A stretch of DNA of 64,000 nucleotides. It comes from Mortierella sp. BCC40632. Its lineage: Eukaryota; Mortierellomycota; Mortierellomycetes; Mortierellales; Mortierellaceae. Within the stretch, counting starts at the first letter, position 1; each line of letters opens with the position of its first letter. Shown in pieces: positions 59,227 through 64,000 of the stretch. The position numbers and the translations under genes were made by a program. Under the pieces are notes generated by a model, which saw nothing but the letters and a program-made list of their open reading frames with translations, made no database searches and was not told where the DNA came from. Where the stretch lies: NCBI GenBank assembly GCA_011634665.1, contig WAEK01000004.1, forward strand, positions 2,299,501-2,363,500, given 5' to 3'.

Positions 59227-61073
59227 TAGTACGCAGAGTTGTACGAGCTGGACATGATGCGGAGTAACTATCCTGGACAGACCGAGGAACAACGGCTTCA
59301 GATCCTCGAGGAGCGACTATCAGAATACCTTTACGATGTCTACTACAAGTAACGAGCCATTCTCTTCCTTTGCATTGGCATTGAAAAAGAAAAAGGAAAA
59401 AAAAAGGCCTTAGCGTAGCTTTCTCTAATCAAATTGTTCTGCCTCTTTCATCTAGGCTCCTGTTGACAGACCCGAAACAGCGCAAAGTCATCATCTGTGA
59501 ATCACCTTTGGCCCCAATCGCCCTCAAGCAGGCTATTGCCAGAGTCCTTTTCGATAAACTACAGGTACATCCAACCAAACGCCCTTTTCCCTTTTTTATG
59601 TATTTTTATACAAGTCGCTCCCCCAAAAGTCCATTGTAATGAGTGTGATTCTCTTAAACACATGATTGGACGAAATCTTAATTACTAACACTGTTGCCCT
59701 TTCCTCTTTCCTCCTCCGCACAGGTCCCATCTATCTCGTTCATCTCGTCCCATCTGCTCGCGTTGTTGACTACAGGAACAGCCACAGGACTTGTGATCGA
59801 CTGCGGACACCTTGAGACCTCTGTTCTTCCAGTAAGACCCATGCTTACCCTTTTTCATTTCTTTTCTTGGCTTTCTTTTCTCTGCACTTTCAAAATGAAT
59901 TGGATATGTTTTGCTCCGCATCCAATCATTTCATGCACTTTATAGACGACTGCATTATCACAATGCAACTCGAATTGACCGAACCATTCTATATCCACCC
60001 TTTCACATCTCTCTCTCTCTCACTCTCCCTTTTCTCAGATCTTTGGGTCAAGACCAATGATGCCTTTTATCCGGACAACACCACGAGCAGGCGAATTCCT
60101 TTCGACTCATTTGAAACAACTCTTGCGTGAAAAGTGTCCCATCTCGATTGCAAGCAATCCAACCGATCTCCGGATTATACCCGAGTCCATGTTGACGAGT
60201 GCGTTTATCGAAACCATCAAAACCAGACTTTTGTTCGCCTCGCCCATGATCATCAATGCCAGAGACAATATTGGAGAGGAGGAAATGAACAATAATTATC
60301 GACTCATTTCGGCCGCAACCGAAGTTCAGGTCGAGGTATGGTTGGAAGAAGAAAACACAAGAGGGATCATGTCGATTCCTGGTTGGATCCGAGAACGTGC
60401 CAGCGAATGTTTATTCCAAGGAGACGAGGATGCCCAAAGTCTGACGGACGTGATCTTGGAGACTGTACTCAAGACACCATCGGATTTGAGACGACCTTTG
60501 ATAAGTTCCATGTTGTTGATTGGAGGCACAGCTCAGTTACCGAACCTTCAGAATCGACTCTTGCAAGAGATCAAACGATCGATTCAGACAAACCCCCGAT
60601 GGAGGGCCTTGGCAGGCTTGGCGGATTCAGTTCGATTCTTGGATGATCTAACCCCAGAGGATGAGGCCGCAGCATTGGCTAACCAGCAACAGATGCAACA
60701 CTCTGCCAGTCGGATGGGTTCTATGACAGATATTGGTTCAATGGACTCGGTCACAGGTCTCTCTGGATTGGGTCTGGGTCGGGACAAGGAGAAGAAAAAG
60801 AAAAAAGACCAACCCAAGAAGGCTTATCAAAGCAGTGGCAAAGTCTTTCAACCCAACTGTCGGTCATGGATCGGTGGATCGTTGATTGGGTCGTTGAAGG
60901 CCTCAGGTCCGGAATTGATGCGCGAGAACTTTAATGGAACTGTTCCCGACTGGTCGACGACACTCAATTCCAAGATTGTCATGCCCGCAGGTCCAGGTCC
61001 ACACCATGGCTCAGCTCTAGATGCGGTCTCGACATCATCGTTAGTCGCCTCCGCTCTTGCCATTACTTTGTAA
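58546..61073 (+). CDS. arp10: Actin-related protein 10 (dynactin pointed-end subunit)
   Basis: Exons 58546-58836, 59230-59348, 59456-59564, 59724-59831 and 60039-61073 give 553 residues with closed phases. The match to ARP10/ARP11 is clear along its length: ERIVLDIGSCYLKCGFSGEARPR, LLTDPKQRKVIICESPL, RVLFDKLQVPSISFISSHLLALLTTG, GLVIDCGHLETSVLP, LLIGGTAQLPNLQNRLLQEI and GTVPDWSTTLN. Arp10 caps the pointed end of the dynactin filament with p62, p25 and p27, so it supports dynein transport. Human ARP10 has 417 residues. The extra length lies in exon 1 after GEARPR and in a charged insert (MGSMTDIGSMDSVTG...KEKKKKKDQPKK) before the last strand. Confidence 0.93.
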
Positions 61074-61750
61074 TACACGGAGAAGAGAATATAGGAAAGG
61101 AGGGAGAGGAGAAAGAAGAGAAAAGAGAAAAAAAAGAAGAAAAAGAAAAAAAGAAAAAAGAAAAAAGAAAAAAGAAAAAAAACCGGAAAAAAAAAAATGG
61201 AAAGGGACATTTTAACGTAGACAAAAAAAAAAAAAAATATAATTGCAAAACCAAACAAAGAATGAAATGTGTGACCCTGGGATCATTTATTTAGTTATGA
61301 GAGCGGAGAGGACGGAATGGAGGAATAGGAAGGGGGCGGTGAATCAATTCCAGCACGGAGACCCTCAGGATAAGGAATGTGTGTGCGCAAAGAAAGAGAA
61401 ACCTTAAATTACAAAAAAAAAAAAAAAAAGCTATGCTTTTTTTTAATATATATTTTAAAGAAGAGAAGTCGTACGTATGGCACGGAGATCCTGATCAAGG
61501 AGTAGGCAACCCCGCTCATCATACTCGAGTCTCCAGCTTCCTTACAATAAATAAATAAATAATAATAAAAAAAAGCAATAAACACTTTTAAACGTCTTTG
61601 TCTTCATTGAACCGATGTTTCGGATGGTATATTCTTGGGAGGACAAACCAAAAGAATGAATGCGTCAATTGGGCCTTTGGTGGACAAGACATGCAGTTGT
61701 ATGAGCATTGATCAAAAATCTACGGTAGTACCATTTTTTTTTTTTTTTTT
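61074..61750. other. Convergent intergenic gap, A-rich
   Basis: GAAAAA repeats cover 61125-61185, A runs 61225-61239 and 61413-61429, and AATAAATAAATAAT 61547-61562. This is 3' sequence of Arp10 and the OTU gene; no gene was seen. Confidence 0.5.
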
Positions 61751-63437
61751 TTATACAAAAAGCTCGCGCATGCGACTCACCTCTCCTCCTACATTTCCAT
61801 TTTTACTATGATCCCCAGTAACCACCCCCTTTCCATTTCCGTCCACCACCAATGAAGTGTCTCCTGTAATCCCATTATTCATCTTGGCCTTCATCTTTCG
61901 GTTCAATTTCTGATTTCGTTTCCCAAGTTCCTTCTTTTCACGAGATGACATGCGTTTCTTAGGGACAACACCTTTCGAGGGTTTTTCCAGATCGACCCCA
62001 CTCCGTGCCTTGGCAGTGATCAAAGGGGTCGATGATCTCGAAGACGATACACTCAGTTGTGTCAATGTAGGGGTCAAGGGCAAGGGCAAGGGTGAGGGCG
62101 AAGGCGAAGATGAAGGCGAAGACGTTGGAGTAAGAGACGACGACAGTGATGAAGAAGAGGTCACATCATCGTTGGCTGGTGTAGGTGCTGGTGAAGAAGG
62201 AGTAGAGGTAGTGTTGGAAGGTGTCGGAAAGGGCTCCCCTTTTCCTGAATCCTGCGCCTGTGCCTTATCCTCAGTAGGACAATCCTCCTTTGAATTAGTC
62301 ACATTCTTGGCAGAAGAGTCTCCACTGATTAATGTCTTGTCTGAACCCGCATCCGTTGGTTCGCCATCGTCGTTACATTCGCCTTTATCCTTTTCTTGGT
62401 CTGTGGCTGTGGGAGTATCTGCTCGAGTCGACTCTTTTGGGGGGATATCCTCGTTCTCACTCGTTCTTTGGGTCCCCGCCACTAGTAGTGGGGGCTCGGA
62501 TGAATCCTTTGACTCGTCCTCATCATCTTCTTCCTTTGCCAGGTCCTCATATAGCTCATCATAGACTTTGTTGACATCACCGCGGTACTTTTCCATCAGT
62601 TCCCGGATCCGGCCAAGGTCATCTACACCTGTACTGCTCATGATCATCCTCTCGACGGATCGAGGCGGGTCTTGGTGGGTGAGTTTGGTGAGCGGCTTTT
62701 GTTTAGTAGGCCGAGGATTGATCAGGGGCAGTCCCTCGTGGGGGCCATCAATATTCCTTATTGATGAGTAGTGCTCCCAAGTATGGTAGCTATGTAGTGA
62801 GAGCCAATAAGGCAAAGTGTGAATGACAAGTGGGGGGTGGTGAGCGTCGAGTGGTTGGGAGGAAAGAAAGCTAGGTGAACAAAGAGGTACAAACCCGGCT
62901 GCAAGACGAGTGAGTGGGCGGGAAAATGCAAAAGAGTGAAACTTACGCAATGTGCATGACAGGACGCTGGCCAGGTGAGGATCCTTCCTTCTTAACATCG
63001 ACCCCCTCGATCACATAGATGTAGCCAGGTTGGTAGACCTTGATGTCAACCTTCTTCATCCGTGCAAATGCCACCAACTCAATGTTGCCACCATAGGTTC
63101 CATTCTTGCGCATCTGCGCCACATGGGCCTCAACAGAGACATTGTCGAGAAAGGACCTGAAATGCTCCGCATGCTCTTCAATGTACCGGCACACCTCTGC
63201 TCGCAACGAAGCATGTTCGCGTTCGGACCCATAAAGCTGATCGGCACAGGCGCGGAAGAGACAGTTGCCGTCGCCCATCGTGTCTTTGAGTTGGAGATTC
63301 AGGCCAGCGAGCTGGTGCTTGAGCTCGCGCATGCCATAAAAGTCATCGTCGTCATTGGTGTCTTCGGGATCGGCCTTGTAGCCACGGTCGGAGGTATGGT
63401 AGCGGGAGGAGGTAGATCTGGTCTTGACGGGCGCCAT
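61751..63437 (-). CDS. OTU-domain deubiquitinase (OTUD3-like)
   Basis: Exons 63437-62947 and 62789-61751 give 509 residues with phases closing (phase 2). The start MAPVKTRSTSS is chosen over an upstream alternative because homologues begin close to the OTU domain. Catalytic residues are visible: DGNC with Cys at 59 (LKDTMGDGNCLFRACADQLYG) and His at 170 in YHTWEHYSSIR. A helical segment after the domain (LGRIRELMEKYRGDVNKVYDEL) resembles the UBA-like region found in OTUD3-type proteins. A long acidic Ser/Pro tail ends with a basic KKRMSSREKKELGKRNQKLNRK stretch that could direct it to the nucleus or ribosome. OTU enzymes cut ubiquitin chains; linkage preference is unknown. Confidence 0.9.
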
Positions 63438-63885
63438 GAGGATGTGGAGCAAGAGCGGGTGGAATGGAGCAAGGGGAGCAAAAGCGGAGAAGAGGGTGGG
63501 TGGTGGTACTGAATGTCGGGGCGAAGAGAATAAAGAGGCGCTGCGCGGAGGAGAGGAGAGAGAAAGACGAAGTAGCAGAGTAAGAGTAAGAGTGAGAGTG
63601 AGAGTAAGAGTGAGAGTGAGAGTGAGAACGAGAGTTTGAGTGAGAGGAAGGAGAGAGAGAAAGAGAGAAAGAGAGAGAGAGAGAGATCGACTGGAGTCTC
63701 ACGCGGACGGGCCAGCAGCCTGCAACATTAAATATATCTTCTTCGCCACCGCAGTAGGTTCATTGTCCCAGGCTGAAGGAGTGAAGGGGCCCAGGGGTGG
63801 GCAAGGACCTCAGACCAATGTATGTGTGCCTGTGTTTGTGCAAGAGTGGCCGTGCGCAGAAAATGGGCTATTAGGAAAGAAGCAT

Positions 63886-63919
<34 letters not shown>

Positions 63920-64000
63920 CCTTTCCTCCTCTCCATGAATGGGACCAAGAAGCAGGATGAAGCCGTGGCATCAAGGGCGTGGCGATGCTCTCTTCAGACC
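63438..64000. other. Upstream region of the OTU gene, simple repeats
   Basis: (GTGAGA/GTAAGA)n lies at 63577-63640, and GA tracts at 63648-63686 and 63887-63920. No gene was seen before the window edge. Confidence 0.5.

Overview
The window comes from a filamentous fungus, probably an early-diverging one such as a Mortierella-like mucoromycete (inference). It has spliced genes with short GT-AG introns, long poly-A/poly-T runs inside introns, an AP-1-like bZIP regulator, dynactin Arp10, AP-1 sigma, and a tandem family of DUF2236/mpaB-type proteins.

1-12750 is a transposon-loaded tRNA locus. A decayed Ty3/gypsy retrotransposon on the minus strand (1-4955, cut by the window edge) ends 13 bp upstream of a tRNA-Val(AAC) gene. 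A complete 7.64-kb Mutator-like element (MULE, 5102-12740) lies 60 bp downstream of the same tRNA. The MULE has ~124-bp near-identical terminal inverted repeats and a perfect 10-bp target duplication. Its large gene appears to fuse a Ulp1-type SUMO peptidase to a FAR1-like DNA-binding domain, a DDE transposase and a SWIM finger. That gene is broken by many frameshifts, although the termini are pristine. A second small zinc-finger-like gene follows an array of palindromic minisatellite units.

12750-15700 holds three degraded copies of an unknown repeat and otherwise featureless DNA.

15710-30045 is a head-to-tail array of six mpaB/DUF2236-type genes: four intact, two pseudogenes. All four intact copies have one intron at exactly the same phase-2 position in a Trp codon. 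Downstream of three middle copies lie fossil C-terminal tails of the other subtype, so the array was built by repeated segmental duplication.

30326-64000 is ordinary host gene space. In order: AP-1 sigma (+), a penta-EF-hand protein (+), a probable N-myristoylated coiled-coil protein (-), a Yap1/Pap1-type bZIP factor (+), a beta-propeller/ion-channel fusion (-), a large ankyrin protein (-), dynactin Arp10 (+) and an OTU deubiquitinase (-). Most of these were reassembled across introns by eye. Except at one first-exon junction in the channel gene, reading phases close exactly.
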